Source of the DNA: Acidobacteriaceae bacterium
GTDB taxonomy: Bacteria; Acidobacteriota; Terriglobia; Terriglobales; Acidobacteriaceae
Length of the DNA stretch: 64,000 nt
NCBI GenBank assembly: GCA_003134995.1
Contig: PLDC01000004.1
Location: 100,542-164,541 of the forward strand
Direction of reading: 5' to 3'
This document shows, piece after piece, positions 43,486-52,505 of the stretch. The position numbers and the translations under genes are program-made. A model generated the notes under the pieces. The model had not been told where the DNA came from. It made no database searches and was given only the letters and a program-made list of their open reading frames with translations. Each line of letters starts with the position of its first letter. The first letter of the stretch is position 1.

Positions 43486-44008
43486 GATACCGCCTTCGGT
43501 CTTCCGCGATTCCGGGGCGCGGAACGCGCTACGGCAAATGTAAGCTCCTGCCAAAGGCGCATCAACAAAACACTTACGCAGGAGGTTACGGCTGTAACCC
43601 GCTTTGGCCGTGAAGAACTCGCTGAACTCTTTATCGGGATTTGCCTTCAGCGTATCGCAAGCCTGAAGCGGGAATCGGCCGCTCTTCTGGCGCAATCTCT
43701 TGGGGTCAAAACGGGAAGATTTGTTCCAATCTGGGTCGATCAAAGATGAACTAACAGCAATGGATCCAGCAGCTTAGAAATCATTTACTCAAGCGACGCT
43801 CCGAAAAATAACATTGACTTTCGACTCAATACTGCCGTAAGATGTTGAGTCTCCGGTAGCGTTTATGATCTGTGGGATAGTGGAGAGGATTCGCTCCTGC
43901 AGCATGCAATGTTTTTGTATGAATCGCCGAAAGTATTCGGAGAATCATATAGTTAGCAACAAAGTTTGAAATTGAGTTCATTCCCCCTTTGTACGAAAGG
44001 CAAGTTTC
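43486..44008. other. Intergenic region upstream of the 75-residue gene
   Basis: About 520 bases without a believable gene. The right half (43750-43960) is AT-richer than the flanks. It holds the promoter-like pair described at 43814-43843. The left half reads open on the minus strand, but the codons are unlike the PilZ gene and no ribosome site is present. Confidence 0.55.
43814..43843 (+). promoter_or_regulatory. Candidate sigma-70-type promoter
   Basis: TTGACT (43814-43819), an 18-base spacer and TAAGAT (43838-43843) lie in AT-richer DNA 166 bases before the 75-residue gene. The match is partial; no transcription start is known. Confidence 0.35.
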
Positions 44009-44236
44009 ATGGCCAAGCGACGCGGAAATCCAAACTGGGGCAAGCCTGAGCCGATCGGGCCGATAGTCCCTACCATCACCGAGTTTGAGCAGGTCGTGCG
44101 TGAATACAAGCTCTCCCCCGACCAGTATCTCCGGTCGACCCGTCTGCGGGAGTGGGCACGCCGCAATAAGAACTCGAAGTATATCCCCGAACCTCTGCTC
44201 GAAGCCTGGGGATTCGAGATCGAATCTACGCTGTAA
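44009..44236 (+). CDS. Small hypothetical protein
   Basis: This basic 75-residue protein, MAKRRGNPNWGKPEPIGP..., has a ribosome site GAAAGG about 9 bases upstream and a clear terminator 22 bases past the stop, so it is likely a real single-gene unit. It contains TEFEQVVREYKLSPDQYLRS and ARRNKNSKYIPEPLLEAWG, reminiscent of a small helical DNA-binding protein, but I cannot name a family. Confidence 0.65.
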   Translation: MAKRRGNPNWGKPEPIGPIVPTITEFEQVVREYKLSPDQYLRSTRLREWARRNKNSKYIPEPLLEAWGFEIESTL

Positions 44237-44257
44237 GCCAGCGTCGGAAGAACTTGC

Positions 44258-44285
44258 AAGGGTCGCCATCCCGGCGGCCCTTTTT
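44258..44285 (+). terminator. Intrinsic terminator
   Basis: A 10-bp stem with one T-G pair, AAGGGTCGCC (44258-44267) and GGCGGCCCTT (44273-44282), around ATCCC, is followed by TTTTT. It ends the 75-residue gene. Confidence 0.8.
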
Positions 44286-44422
44286 GCTGCGCCCGTCGCC
44301 TTTGCGGCCTGCCGTACCGGCGACCCTTCGCCTTTAGCCGATTATTTCCGTTTCGTTTGCTCAAGCCTCACCGACGTGCCTTGGCGTAAAATGTTGTCGA
44401 TCAGGAGTGTTCATCGACGGCA

Positions 44423-45609
44423 ATGCGGGATAAGCTTCCACTTTTCGCTGTGCTTTTCGCTGCCTGCTGGCTTCCCGCCGCAGTGGTTTCACAAACGATG
44501 CCCAACGGCGCCGCCATCGACGCTGAAGTGAGCAAGATTATCACCCAGACGGGCGCCAAGGGCATAGCGGTTGCGGTCATTGATCACGGCAAGATCGGTT
44601 ATGTGCACACCTACGGCATTCGTAATGCCAAGGGAGATCCGCTGACTACGGACACCGTTATGTACGGCGCGTCTCTCACCAAGACAGTGTTGCCTACACG
44701 GTGATGCAACTGGTCGATCAGGGAAAACTCAAGCTCGACACACCTATCAAGGACGATCTCGACAAGCCGCTGCCGAGCTATGGCCCTGATCCGGTTTTCC
44801 CGGACAAGTACGGGCCATATAAGGATCTAGCCGACGACGCACGCTGGGAAAAGATCACGCCGCGCATGTGCCTGACGCATTCGACTGGCTTCAGCAACTT
44901 CTGGTTCATCGAGCCCGACCAGAAACTGCACATCCATTTCGAGCCGGGCACGCGCTTCAGCTATTCGGGAGAAGGATTCATCCTGCTGCAATTCGTCATT
45001 GAGCACGGCCGCAAGGCGCAGGGGTTGGGGATCGATGTCGGCGATCTGACCAAGGCTAACTTCGACCGGCTGGGCATGACCCGCACCAGCCTGGTGTGGC
45101 ATAACGGTCTCGACTCCAATGTCGCCGATGGCTGGAACGATCAGGGCCAGCCGCAGCCGCATGACAAGCGCAACAAGGTGCGTGTGGCGGGCTCCATGAA
45201 TACGACGATCTCTGATGTGTCGAAGTTTGCCGCGGCCCTGGTGCGTGGCGATGGACTGAGCGCGGCCTCGCGCGCCGAGATGACGAAGCCCCGCCTGCAC
45301 ATTACCGTGGCTCATCAAATGCCCCTCTTCCTTCCCGACCTGCCAGTAAGTGAGCAGCGCAAGGATTTGTTCGCGGGTCTCGGCGTCGTCGTTTTCGATG
45401 GTCCGCAGGGGCACGGCTTCTTCAAAGGCGGCCACGATGGCCAGACCGCCAACACGATGGTCTGCATCGAGGCGGATCAGCGTTGTGTTGTCATCCTGTC
45501 GAACGATGTTCGCGCCGAGGCGGGCTTCGCCGAGCTGGTCAAGTTCATTCTCGGCGACACCGGCGTGCCCTACGACTGGGAATACGGCGATCACGCTGGT
45601 AAGTCCTAA
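44423..45609 (+). pseudogene. Secreted serine beta-lactamase-like hydrolase, broken by one missing base
   Basis: The N-terminal part (44423-44704) has a signal peptide (LFAVLFAACWLPAAVV) and the active-site SLTK near its end. The reading frame then ends at 44704, while similarity continues in another frame from YTVMQLVDQGKLKLDTPI to 45609. Inserting one T into the TT at 44690-44691 would restore SLTKTV-F-AYTVMQLVDQG and a protein of about 395 residues. The rest has the YSGEG motif and GGHDGQTAN near the C-terminus, as in class C/esterase-type beta-lactamase family proteins. It is either a real recent pseudogene or an assembly error. Confidence 0.8.
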
Positions 45610-46127
45610 GCTCCACGAGAATGGCAGGAGCTAGAAGCCAATCACTATCCAATCAGACATCCGCGCTTTCGCCCTGAAGTGATGAAAATCGCCATTTTGT
45701 TCATCATGGCGTTGCGCTGGGACCTTGAGTGTAAATGGCCAGATAACATCAGCCACGCAGCAGTGTGTGACCTTAGCCCTCATAACTCCAACGATACTTT
45801 TCCGGCGTGGCAGCGTCCCCCTTGGCACATAAATCTCCGGCCGAGATAATGACGCACTATCTAGCGTGCTGGGCTCCGGAATACGGGCTACTGGTGGGAA
45901 ACCGCTGCGGATGCGACGTCCGAAACTTAGGGAGTAGGCCATAACAACCTTATCTTAACCGAAACGCAGATGGTAACGGACCTTATAAGTAGATGAAATC
46001 ACACACCAATATCTGGTTTTCCACAGGAATAAGTTGGACTTAGTCCTTCTCACAGTTGACTTATAAGTAGTTTTGCAAAATAATTCAGCCTCGGTTCCAC
46101 TCACTTAAGAACTCAAGGAGTATCACC
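45610..46127. other. Regulatory-looking intergenic region before the glycoside hydrolase
   Basis: About 520 bases. A minus-strand frame at 45631-45942 is open but has no recognisable features. The right half is AT-richer and holds two copies of CTTATAAGTAG described separately. Confidence 0.5.
45982..46070. promoter_or_regulatory. Two direct CTTATAAGTAG repeats, possible operator pair with promoter
   Basis: The 11-base sequence CTTATAAGTAG occurs at 45982-45992 and 46060-46070, 78 bases apart (centre CTTATAAG is palindromic). The second copy overlaps TTGACTTATAAGTAG, with a TTGACT -35-like hexamer. Both lie within 150 bases of the glycoside hydrolase start. Confidence 0.45.
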
Positions 46128-47999
46128 ATGCGAATGTTTTCGTGGGCGGTTCGGTTTCTCGCTTTCTCTCTATTAGTCCCCATGGCTTTTGCCTGCACCA
46201 TCACCATCTCACCCGCCACGATCACAGTCGCAGCCGGCGGCACCATGAGCTTTACCGCGACGCCGTCTCACGGCTGTAGCGGAACTTATTCATGGACTTC
46301 CACGATCGGGACCTTTAGCCCCAACAACGCCGCGACAACGACCTTTACTGCACAATCCACACCGACCACCGGTACCATCACCGTCACCCTTACCAGCGGC
46401 ACGCTGCATGTTTCAGGAAACGCCAATGTCACGATCAATGCGCCTATTCAGGCAGGCTTTTTTGGCATGGATATAAACCAGAACAACACTGTCGGGGGAG
46501 TTCCCGCCGGCGAATCGGATCCCTGGCCTTCGTCGGTTGCCGGAGGCACCAGCTTTGGCACGTACCGCACTCTCGGCAGCGCAATCAACTGGTCGAATCT
46601 AGTCCCTACCGCCGGCGATTGCCCATCTACTGACGGCGGAGAGCCGACTTACATCTGGTCTGGCTCAAATTCCACCACCAACAAGCTGTATGAATGGTTC
46701 TCTCAAGCTTTTGCGGGAGGACAAAAGGTGATGTTTGACGCTTACTCCACGCCCACCTGTTCAGTGTTTAACGTGCCGTATAACTCGAGTCAACCGTGCG
46801 CTGCCTCCCTCGGTCAGGACGGGTGCTATCTGCCTGGCGATGTCCCCACTACCGATGCAGCCTGGAAGGAATTTCTTAGCAACCTGCTCAGCTACCTCAG
46901 CACAACCAAGTTCACCGGCAGCGAAACGTACATGATCAGCCAGCTGGGGTACATCGAAGTGTGGAATGAACCCAATATTGGCACAGAATGCAACGGCACT
47001 GACCATTACTACACCGGTACTACGTATGGCCTTGGCAACTGTACCGCGGCTAATCTTGCAATCATGCTGAGCGACGCCCACCAGATCGTGCTGGCCTTTA
47101 ACGAGGCGAACGGCACGAACATCAAAGTCATCAGCCCCGCCCTGACCGCGGCACTAGAACCCGGTTCGAATTGCATTGCGACGTCACCCACAATCAATAG
47201 CTTCTTTACGACCATTTTGGACGCAATTGCCAACAGCGCAAGCGGGACGCAGAGCATGGACTACATCGGCTTTCACGGATATAACTACATACCGACGAAC
47301 ACTACCGGCACCCCCGACCCGGCTTCGGGCGCCAGTTGTATTAGTCCGCTGACCGCAAACGTACAGTATTACGCCACTCTTGCAAACAGCGGCTTTACTC
47401 AGCCCCTTTATGACACTGAAGGAAGCTGGGGAGGCGGCGATGCTGGTGGGCAAGATTCTTTAATCACCCAAAGCGCATACAACGGCGGTTCGGGCCGGGA
47501 GCAGGCGTTTGCCGGCATCTACAATCTTGTGCAAGCCGCCTATGGTACGTCCCTTGAAGGTATGAACTGGTTTGGGTGGGACTTCCAGGTTCCAAATACA
47601 GGCGCACCCTCAACCGGCCAGTATTGGGACGAATCGGGAAGCGGAAGCATTGCCCCCGCAGGCACAGCGTACAACACACTTTACAGTTGGCTTTCCGGCG
47701 CGGACCTTTCGACGACCTTCGCGGCTCGTGTGGCGGCGTGCGGGCCGTATCAATCAACAACAGTCTGGACCTGTCAATTCGTGTTCCCGAATGGCAAGTT
47801 CGGCTTGGTGGTTTGGGACAACAATGGGACATGTTCCGACAGCACGTGTACGGTAACGAATTCGAGCTGGCCGGTCCCGGCCACTCCGGTTGGAGGCAGT
47901 GTCACCTACACCACTTACCATGACCTGGACAACGGAAGTCACACAATCAGCGGCGGCACAGTTCCAATCAGCTTGCAGCCAATTCTGATCAACGATTGA
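46128..47999 (+). CDS. Secreted clan GH-A glycoside hydrolase with N-terminal Ig-like domain
   Basis: The 623-residue protein starts after AAGGAG with a signal peptide (RMFSWAVRFLAFSLLVPMAF). A Ig-like/BIG-type domain (residues about 25-105) of repeated Thr/Ser-rich strands follows, then a TIM-barrel-like catalytic part. YIEVWNEPNIG carries the acid/base Asn-Glu-Pro motif of clan GH-A and YDTEGSWGGG carries a likely nucleophile Glu. The spacing fits GH39/GH5/GH79-type enzymes; the exact family and substrate are uncertain. It has many Cys for a secreted protein, so VKOR-made disulfides may stabilise it. Confidence 0.75.
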   Translation: MRMFSWAVRFLAFSLLVPMAFACTITISPATITVAAGGTMSFTATPSHGCSGTYSWTSTIGTFSPNNAATTTFTAQSTPTTGTITVTLTSGTLHVSGNANVTINAPIQAGFFGMDINQNNTVGGVPAGESDPWPSSVAGGTSFGTYRTLGSAINWSNLVPTAGDCPSTDGGEPTYIWSGSNSTTNKLYEWFSQAFAGGQKVMFDAYSTPTCSVFNVPYNSSQPCAASLGQDGCYLPGDVPTTDAAWKEFLSNLLSYLSTTKFTGSETYMISQLGYIEVWNEPNIGTECNGTDHYYTGTTYGLGNCTAANLAIMLSDAHQIVLAFNEANGTNIKVISPALTAALEPGSNCIATSPTINSFFTTILDAIANSASGTQSMDYIGFHGYNYIPTNTTGTPDPASGASCISPLTANVQYYATLANSGFTQPLYDTEGSWGGGDAGGQDSLITQSAYNGGSGREQAFAGIYNLVQAAYGTSLEGMNWFGWDFQVPNTGAPSTGQYWDESGSGSIAPAGTAYNTLYSWLSGADLSTTFAARVAACGPYQSTTVWTCQFVFPNGKFGLVVWDNNGTCSDSTCTVTNSSWPVPATPVGGSVTYTTYHDLDNGSHTISGGTVPISLQPILIND

Positions 48000-48018
48000 G
48001 CGGGCTGAAACGCGGAAG

Positions 48019-48040
48019 CATGGGGCCTTCGGGCCCCATG
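48019..48040 (+). terminator. Hairpin with TTCG loop after the glycoside hydrolase
   Basis: CATGGGGCC (48019-48027) pairs perfectly with GGCCCCATG (48032-48040) around TTCG. It lies 20 bases past the stop. The following GTTTCCC is a weak T-tract, so termination is plausible but not certain. Confidence 0.6.
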
Positions 48041-48208
48041 GTTTCCCGCAACCAATCTTCCTCTGCCTTCCTCATTGAAAAAGCCCCCGCTGCTGACTGA
48101 AGTGCATCCACCATTTGATAAGCTTCCACCGAGGATATGCAGAACCGCCCACTATCCTCGCGCCGCACGACTTCCCTTTCCTGCCGAAAACATTTATAAG
48201 GCAGCTCA

Positions 48209-48826
48209 GTGCTGAACATCCTTCAAATCCCGCTGCCCGAACTATTCGCGGTGGTCGCGGCCGTAGCTTTCGCCGCGGGATTGAACGTCTACGCCACGGT
48301 CGCAGTCCTGGGGCTGCTCGCGCGCTTCGGACACATCCCGCTCCCGCCAGCGCTGCAGCTCTTACAAACCTGGCCGATCATCGCTGCGAGCATAATTCTT
48401 TTCGCTATAGAATTCTTCGCCGATAAAATCCCCGCCTTCGATCTGATTTGGAGCGCGCTCCATACCTTCGTCCGCGTCCCCGTCGCCGCTCTGCTGGCCT
48501 ACGGAGCCACGCGCCAACTCACCCCAGCCGAGCAGTTGTTGGCGGCCGCGATGGGAGCAGCCATAGCTCTCGCCGCCCACGGAGGCAAAACCGCCCTCCG
48601 CGCCGCCGTGACCCCAAGCCCTGAACCGTTCTCCAACATCACGCTAAGCCTGGCCGAAGACGCCCTGGCGATAGGTCTAACCTGGCTGGCCACGCGGCAT
48701 CCCTACGCAGCAGCCAGCATCGCGCTCGCCCTGGTAGCAGTAATAATCCTGCTGGCTCGCGTAGTAATTCGAGCCTTGAGAGCGTTATTTCGAGGGGCGG
48801 AAAAAGAACTGGAACGAAAAACGTAG
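48209..48826 (+). CDS. DUF4126 membrane protein
   Basis: The 205-residue protein has a GTG start and five to six hydrophobic helices: AAVAFAAGLNVYATVAVLGL at the N-terminus, AHGGKTALRAAVTPSPEPFSN in the central loop and a Leu/Ala/Val-rich C-terminal helix before a charged tail. This is the DUF4126 pattern, with Gly-Leu-Asn in the first helix. Function is unknown. It stands alone. Confidence 0.78.
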   Translation: MLNILQIPLPELFAVVAAVAFAAGLNVYATVAVLGLLARFGHIPLPPALQLLQTWPIIAASIILFAIEFFADKIPAFDLIWSALHTFVRVPVAALLAYGATRQLTPAEQLLAAAMGAAIALAAHGGKTALRAAVTPSPEPFSNITLSLAEDALAIGLTWLATRHPYAAASIALALVAVIILLARVVIRALRALFRGAEKELERKT

Positions 48827-48911
48827 CGCCAGCGTCAGCTACAAATATAAATATGGAGATAGCCGCTCGCGATTGTCCGTTGAGCGTGTTCAGCCTAGCG
48901 TAGAATCCGCC

Positions 48912-49178
48912 TCAAAAGATATGAGTAGCGCCGCAGGGCACTTGGCCGTCAGGAATGGTTAAGCGTGTCCGGGCGACAACGCGATTCACAATATCCTCAG
49001 CGCCGTCGCGATATAAGGTATGTAACGTACTGCGCCAGCCCATCAGTTCGCCGAGCGCGAACTCGGTTTCGATCCCCGCGGGATCTTTCCCGCGCTCCTC
49101 ATGAAAACATTTCAGCAGGAATTCGCCCTGTTCCACCAGACGATGGATGGTCTCCGCATTCTGCATGGCAAGGAGCAA
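48912..49178 (-). CDS. Small hypothetical protein, TTG start
   Basis: The protein is 88 residues when started at a TTG (49176-49178) with AGGAGG five bases upstream; the next ATG (49166) is too far from that site. The sequence NAETIHRLVEQGEFLLKCF and ELMGWRSTLHTLYRDGAEDI suggests a helical cytoplasmic protein. No family is recognised. Confidence 0.6.
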   Translation of the reverse strand: MLLAMQNAETIHRLVEQGEFLLKCFHEERGKDPAGIETEFALGELMGWRSTLHTLYRDGAEDIVNRVVARTRLTIPDGQVPCGATHIF

Positions 49179-49321
49179 GTTGCCCTCCTGGGGCCTGGTC
49201 GAGGAGCTTAGGTGATAGGTCTAGCCGATAGGTCTCTCGTGGGCGTGCTGCGATTCGAGTGCAACAACGGCCCGAGGAGGCGGAACTATCTCCGCCTCCT
49301 CGCGCCCGACAAACGTATCTC

Positions 49322-49639
49322 TTACGCTGTCACAAGTTCGTGCTGCTGCAGGGTCGAGGTAATCACGTCAAAGGTGTGAACCTGCGGCGTCCCGTCGATA
49401 AACCGCGTCAGGGTCTTCAATACCTGCGGATAAGTATTGGTGTTGTAGTTGTCGGCATCTTTCTTGTTTTCCCAGATGCTGACCGCGGTAACGTCAACTC
49501 CGCCCTGGCCGCAGAATGTGATCTCGTCCTTAAAACCATTCTGCTTACGCAGCAAAGGCAGAACGTCTTTTTCAAACGTTTTCGTGTAATCGGACAGGTT
49601 ATTCGCCTTCAGATGAAAAGTGACATTGCGTGCATACAT
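49322..49639 (-). CDS. Antibiotic biosynthesis monooxygenase-like (dimeric alpha/beta barrel) protein
   Basis: The 105-residue protein starts at MYARNVTFHLKANNLSDYTK with AGGAGG six bases upstream. It has the ABM-fold pattern: an N-terminal strand, a helix ending at PLLRKQNGFKDEI, VTAVSIWENKKDADNYN, and a last helix-strand. ABM proteins include heme-degrading IsdG/IsdI and monooxygenases without cofactors, but no catalytic triad is evident here, so no activity is assigned. Confidence 0.72.
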   Translation of the reverse strand: MYARNVTFHLKANNLSDYTKTFEKDVLPLLRKQNGFKDEITFCGQGGVDVTAVSIWENKKDADNYNTNTYPQVLKTLTRFIDGTPQVHTFDVITSTLQQHELVTA

Positions 49640-49802
49640 AGGCAACCTCCTAGGTTGGGGGTAACTAAGGAAAGAGTGCTTCAGGATGGGCTGACTTAGA
49701 TCAGGGAACCTGAAATGAGGAGAAGGTGACAACCACCTCATCTACGACCCTAGTCTTATCAGCCCCACATGTCAACCGCCGCACCGAGAGCATCCGGCAC
49801 GA

Positions 49803-49877
49803 TTTCATGGGCGAAACGTCTGTCAGACGCATGAGCGTCGAGTCTATTTTTTCCACGAGCTTGTTGGCCGGTGGCCC
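49803..49877 (-). pseudogene. Remnant of a NIPSNAP-type gene (C-terminal 25 codons)
   Basis: The minus-strand frame reads ANKLVEKIDSTLMRLTDVSPMK, closely matching the C-terminus ARKLVEKVDVMYMRPTDFSPMK of the intact NIPSNAP gene at 50915-51379. The stop codon is lost and nothing upstream matches. The remnant ends exactly at a CCCATTCAAGCC palindrome, so it was probably cut or duplicated at that repeat. Confidence 0.7.
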
Positions 49878-49905
49878 ATTCAAGCCGTCCTTTGGCTTGA
49901 GTGGG
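49875..49905. repeat. Palindrome CCCAYTCAAGCC-N7-GGCTTGAGTGGG, copy 1
   Basis: 12-bp arms with one mismatch around GTCCTTT. The same element occurs at 54139-54169 with perfect arms. It bounds the NIPSNAP remnant. Confidence 0.75.
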
Positions 49906-49945
49906 ACCGGTTTCACAGGCGGACGCATCCTGCTGCCATGTCCGA

Positions 49946-50872
49946 TTACTTAATTCCAAAATCGCTCACAATCAGCCGCGTATCCACTGTCACATGCGGT
50001 GAAATCGCGTGATACGCCCACACATGCACCCACGCGTTCCCTGTCCGCCATGTTAGAAACGACTTCATCAACCCGGCCGGAATAAACAACAGGTAGACGA
50101 AGGTCAACGACATCGCAGCCGCCCGAATCGAGTCGTACCGCGTGCCCGACTCCAAAATATGCATCGTCGGATAACTCACTGCCCCCAGCAGATAAGCCGT
50201 CATCGGCGAAAACAGCTTGAAATATCTCGGCATCAAGATCGAATAGATGAGAATCATGATCGGCAGATCCGTCCCGAACAGGTGCAGCCAAAATGACATC
50301 AACCCGCCAACCAATTGCTGATGCCGCGTGAGCTGAAAGATATTTGGCCCCATCATATCCATCCCGGCGCTGAAGGCAAGCACCACCACGATCACCAATA
50401 CATCGCTCTTCAGGCTTGCCGATTTCAAACTGAGCTGCTCGTTTGAATATCCCCGCATCCGAAACGCAACGTACGGAATGAGCGCCAGCAGAATGCCGTT
50501 GTACGCCGCCCACGTATAAACCTCAATCGGCGACTGCACCCGCGTCGCCCCCACCAGCGACCCATTCAGATGCAGCGCAATCCCTTCGCCAAACAAATGC
50601 TGCCCGATCAGACGGCCGGCGATCATCACCATCGCGGCGTACGTCCACATCGCCAATGTCTGGCGCCGCGCAGTAGAAGACTCCGGAGCGCGTTGTGCCA
50701 GGTCAACCACGCGTCGCTTTCGCGTCAGCAGCGCAACCAAGCCGAACATCAGTACTACAAGCACCAAGTATTTCGACGATCCAACGACCAACCCCCTAAA
50801 CAGCGGCACGTGTCGAGAAAAAAGGAGCCCAACTCCGCACAGAAGCAGCCAAAGCAGAATCGCCACGTACAA
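49946..50872 (-). CDS. Polytopic membrane protein of unknown function
   Basis: The 308-residue protein has about eight transmembrane helices. The N-terminus MYVAILLWLLLCGVGLLFS is a helix; later parts include SYPTMHILESGTRYDS and the C-terminal WVHVWAYHAISPHVTVDT. Conserved-looking His and Glu residues in the last two helices recall CPBP (CAAX protease-like) proteins, but the EExxxR motif is absent, so I do not assign it to that family. It is co-directional with the NIPSNAP gene 42 bases upstream. Confidence 0.65.
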   Translation of the reverse strand: MYVAILLWLLLCGVGLLFSRHVPLFRGLVVGSSKYLVLVVLMFGLVALLTRKRRVVDLAQRAPESSTARRQTLAMWTYAAMVMIAGRLIGQHLFGEGIALHLNGSLVGATRVQSPIEVYTWAAYNGILLALIPYVAFRMRGYSNEQLSLKSASLKSDVLVIVVVLAFSAGMDMMGPNIFQLTRHQQLVGGLMSFWLHLFGTDLPIMILIYSILMPRYFKLFSPMTAYLLGAVSYPTMHILESGTRYDSIRAAAMSLTFVYLLFIPAGLMKSFLTWRTGNAWVHVWAYHAISPHVTVDTRLIVSDFGIK

Positions 50873-50914
50873 AGCCTTCTGGAAACCAGACTTCGGCCCC
50901 CACAGGATCCGTTG

Positions 50915-51379
50915 CTACTTCATGGGCGAAAAATCTGTCGGGCGCATGTACATCACGTCTACTTTTTCCACGAGTTTGCGCGCCGGGTCGGAGTTCTCTT
51001 TGATCAACGCTTGAAAATCTGGGTCGGCTCGCATAGCATCCCAGTTCTTTTTCGCTTCCTCCCCGCTGGAATGAGCCACGAGGAAAATGAAGGTGTTATC
51101 CCACTCGGGCGTCCCCTCGGGCACCCAGTAACCCACAACCTTCAGATCGTGTTTGGCGAGTAGCTTTGACTGTCTGTCGCGAAACTGCGACTCCAGCGCC
51201 GGCACTTTGCCCGGCAAGGTATGGTAAATGTGCATCTCAAAAACGCGATTGCTATCGGCCCTCACCTGGTTAATGTGGGACAGACGGGCAGTAATCAGCG
51301 ATCCAGCGCCAAAGGAAACCATGGCGATGACGCAAACAGTCCAACGTTTCAATTTCCAGGAGTTGATTCTCATAGTCAC
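50915..51379 (-). CDS. Membrane-anchored or secreted NIPSNAP-family protein
   Basis: The 154-residue protein has an N-terminal hydrophobic segment (CVIAMVSFGAGSLITARL) acting as signal or anchor. A NIPSNAP domain follows: RVFEMHIYHTLPGKVPALES, KVVGYWVPEGTP, TFIFLVAHSSGEEAKKNWDA. This dimeric alpha/beta barrel fold has no fixed enzymatic function. A remnant copy of its last 25 codons lies 1.1 kb downstream at 49803-49877. Confidence 0.82.
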   Translation of the reverse strand: MTMRINSWKLKRWTVCVIAMVSFGAGSLITARLSHINQVRADSNRVFEMHIYHTLPGKVPALESQFRDRQSKLLAKHDLKVVGYWVPEGTPEWDNTFIFLVAHSSGEEAKKNWDAMRADPDFQALIKENSDPARKLVEKVDVMYMRPTDFSPMK

Positions 51380-51439
51380 CTTTCTGCTTTCTGCGAATCC
51401 TTAGTCGCGATCAGGGTACGATGACGCCGAGCCAGCCAC

Positions 51440-52015
51440 TTACGTGACAGCTCCTTGTTGCTTGAAGCGTCCAAAAAGTGTCGGCGTGATGATCACAGTG
51501 AGAGGTCCCAGTGTTAGAAACCCAAACTCATACCACCAAGGCACCGGTATTGTGCAAGCCTTTTGTTCGATCAAAACGGCAACCGTGGTCATTACCATCA
51601 ATGCTAGGAACTTCGTTGCGCCAGTGCGAATTCGCGCAGCGACGCAACCACCCATTGCACAGGCTGTGAGAAACACAATCGGCGCAAGAACGACGTACGT
51701 CGCCGGCGTTGGCGCAACCCACTTCGAGATGCTCAGGTTGGCGGCATACTGAAGGATTTCCATTGCGATGTACACGCCAACAGCGATGCTTACGCTGATG
51801 AGGCAATCGCGGCTCCGCAGCGAGGACCAGACCATGGACGGGACCGAACGAAAAGTTTGACTCCAAAACCAAAGACACGCGGTGAGTCGCGACGTGGATT
51901 CTGTGCGCAGCGTGTATTCCTCGATCAGGTCGCCGAGAATGGCCTCTCGATATAGGTCGGGCAGAACAGATTCGAGAAGCCAGCAAGCGAATGCGGGCGG
52001 AGAACTGCGACTCAT
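51440..52015 (-). CDS. Permease-prefix domain membrane protein
   Basis: This 191-residue protein begins with the prefix pattern PAFACWLLESVLPDLYREAI, then LGDLIEEYTLR and FWSQTFRSVPSM. It continues with three to four transmembrane helices. In Acidobacteria this prefix (about 80 residues) is usually fused to ABC permeases of the MacB type and encoded behind a PadR regulator. Here only the prefix and a short membrane part exist, so it is a stand-alone or shortened version. The start overlaps the PadR stop by four bases. Confidence 0.75.
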   Translation of the reverse strand: MSRSSPPAFACWLLESVLPDLYREAILGDLIEEYTLRTESTSRLTACLWFWSQTFRSVPSMVWSSLRSRDCLISVSIAVGVYIAMEILQYAANLSISKWVAPTPATYVVLAPIVFLTACAMGGCVAARIRTGATKFLALMVMTTVAVLIEQKACTIPVPWWYEFGFLTLGPLTVIITPTLFGRFKQQGAVT

Positions 52016-52344
52016 ATCGTCCTCCAGCGGTCCTTCAGACCAGCCGTCATGCTGCGAATAGTTTGCTCCGATACTTCCAGCGCCCGTTTCCCTGCCGCAT
52101 CAACGCGGAACAGCCGTTTGGCGCGGCCCCCGCGCTGCGGCGTCGGTTCGCCGATAAATGAGCTGATATACCTTTTTGCCTCAAGCCGCTCCAATGTCGC
52201 GTACACCGCGCCGATAGAAATATTGCGACCGGTACGTTCTTCGATCTCGCGTCGCACGATCATGCCATGAGTATCACCATCCAGGCGCACAAGCGCGAGC
52301 AGGATGATGTGTTCCAGAGATCCGAGTAGTTCTCCCCGCTTCAT
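52012..52344 (-). CDS. PadR-family transcriptional regulator
   Basis: About 110 residues from the Met of MKRGELLGSLEHIILLALVR, preceded by AGAGGA. The winged-helix core has THGMIVRREIEERTGRNISI, then GAVYATLERLEAKRYIS and GRAKRLFRVDAAGKRAL, the wing, and a short C-terminal helix, as in subfamily 2 PadR proteins. It is expected to repress its own operon with the permease-prefix protein; the upstream ATAGAACCAATAGAAGG stretch is AT-richer but no clear operator is seen. Confidence 0.88.
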   Translation of the reverse strand: MKRGELLGSLEHIILLALVRLDGDTHGMIVRREIEERTGRNISIGAVYATLERLEAKRYISSFIGEPTPQRGGRAKRLFRVDAAGKRALEVSEQTIRSMTAGLKDRWRTI

Positions 52345-52505
52345 TTCCTCTACAATATAGAACCAATAGAAGGAGACGTCAAGCGCCAAATCGCCCGCGC
52401 TCAAATCTGCGGAAATGAGCCATATTGAGCAGACTTTTAGGCTTTTTCCCGTTAGCGTGTCTCCAATCGCAGAACCAGCGGCGGCCGAAATTGCCGGGAG
52501 AAACG

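Noticed and set aside
45631..45942. Minus-strand 103-codon frame
   Set aside because: No ribosome site, no recognisable features, and it lies in probable regulatory DNA.
49946..50872. CPBP/CAAX-type protease
   Set aside because: Late His-containing helices are similar, but the EExxxR motif is missing.
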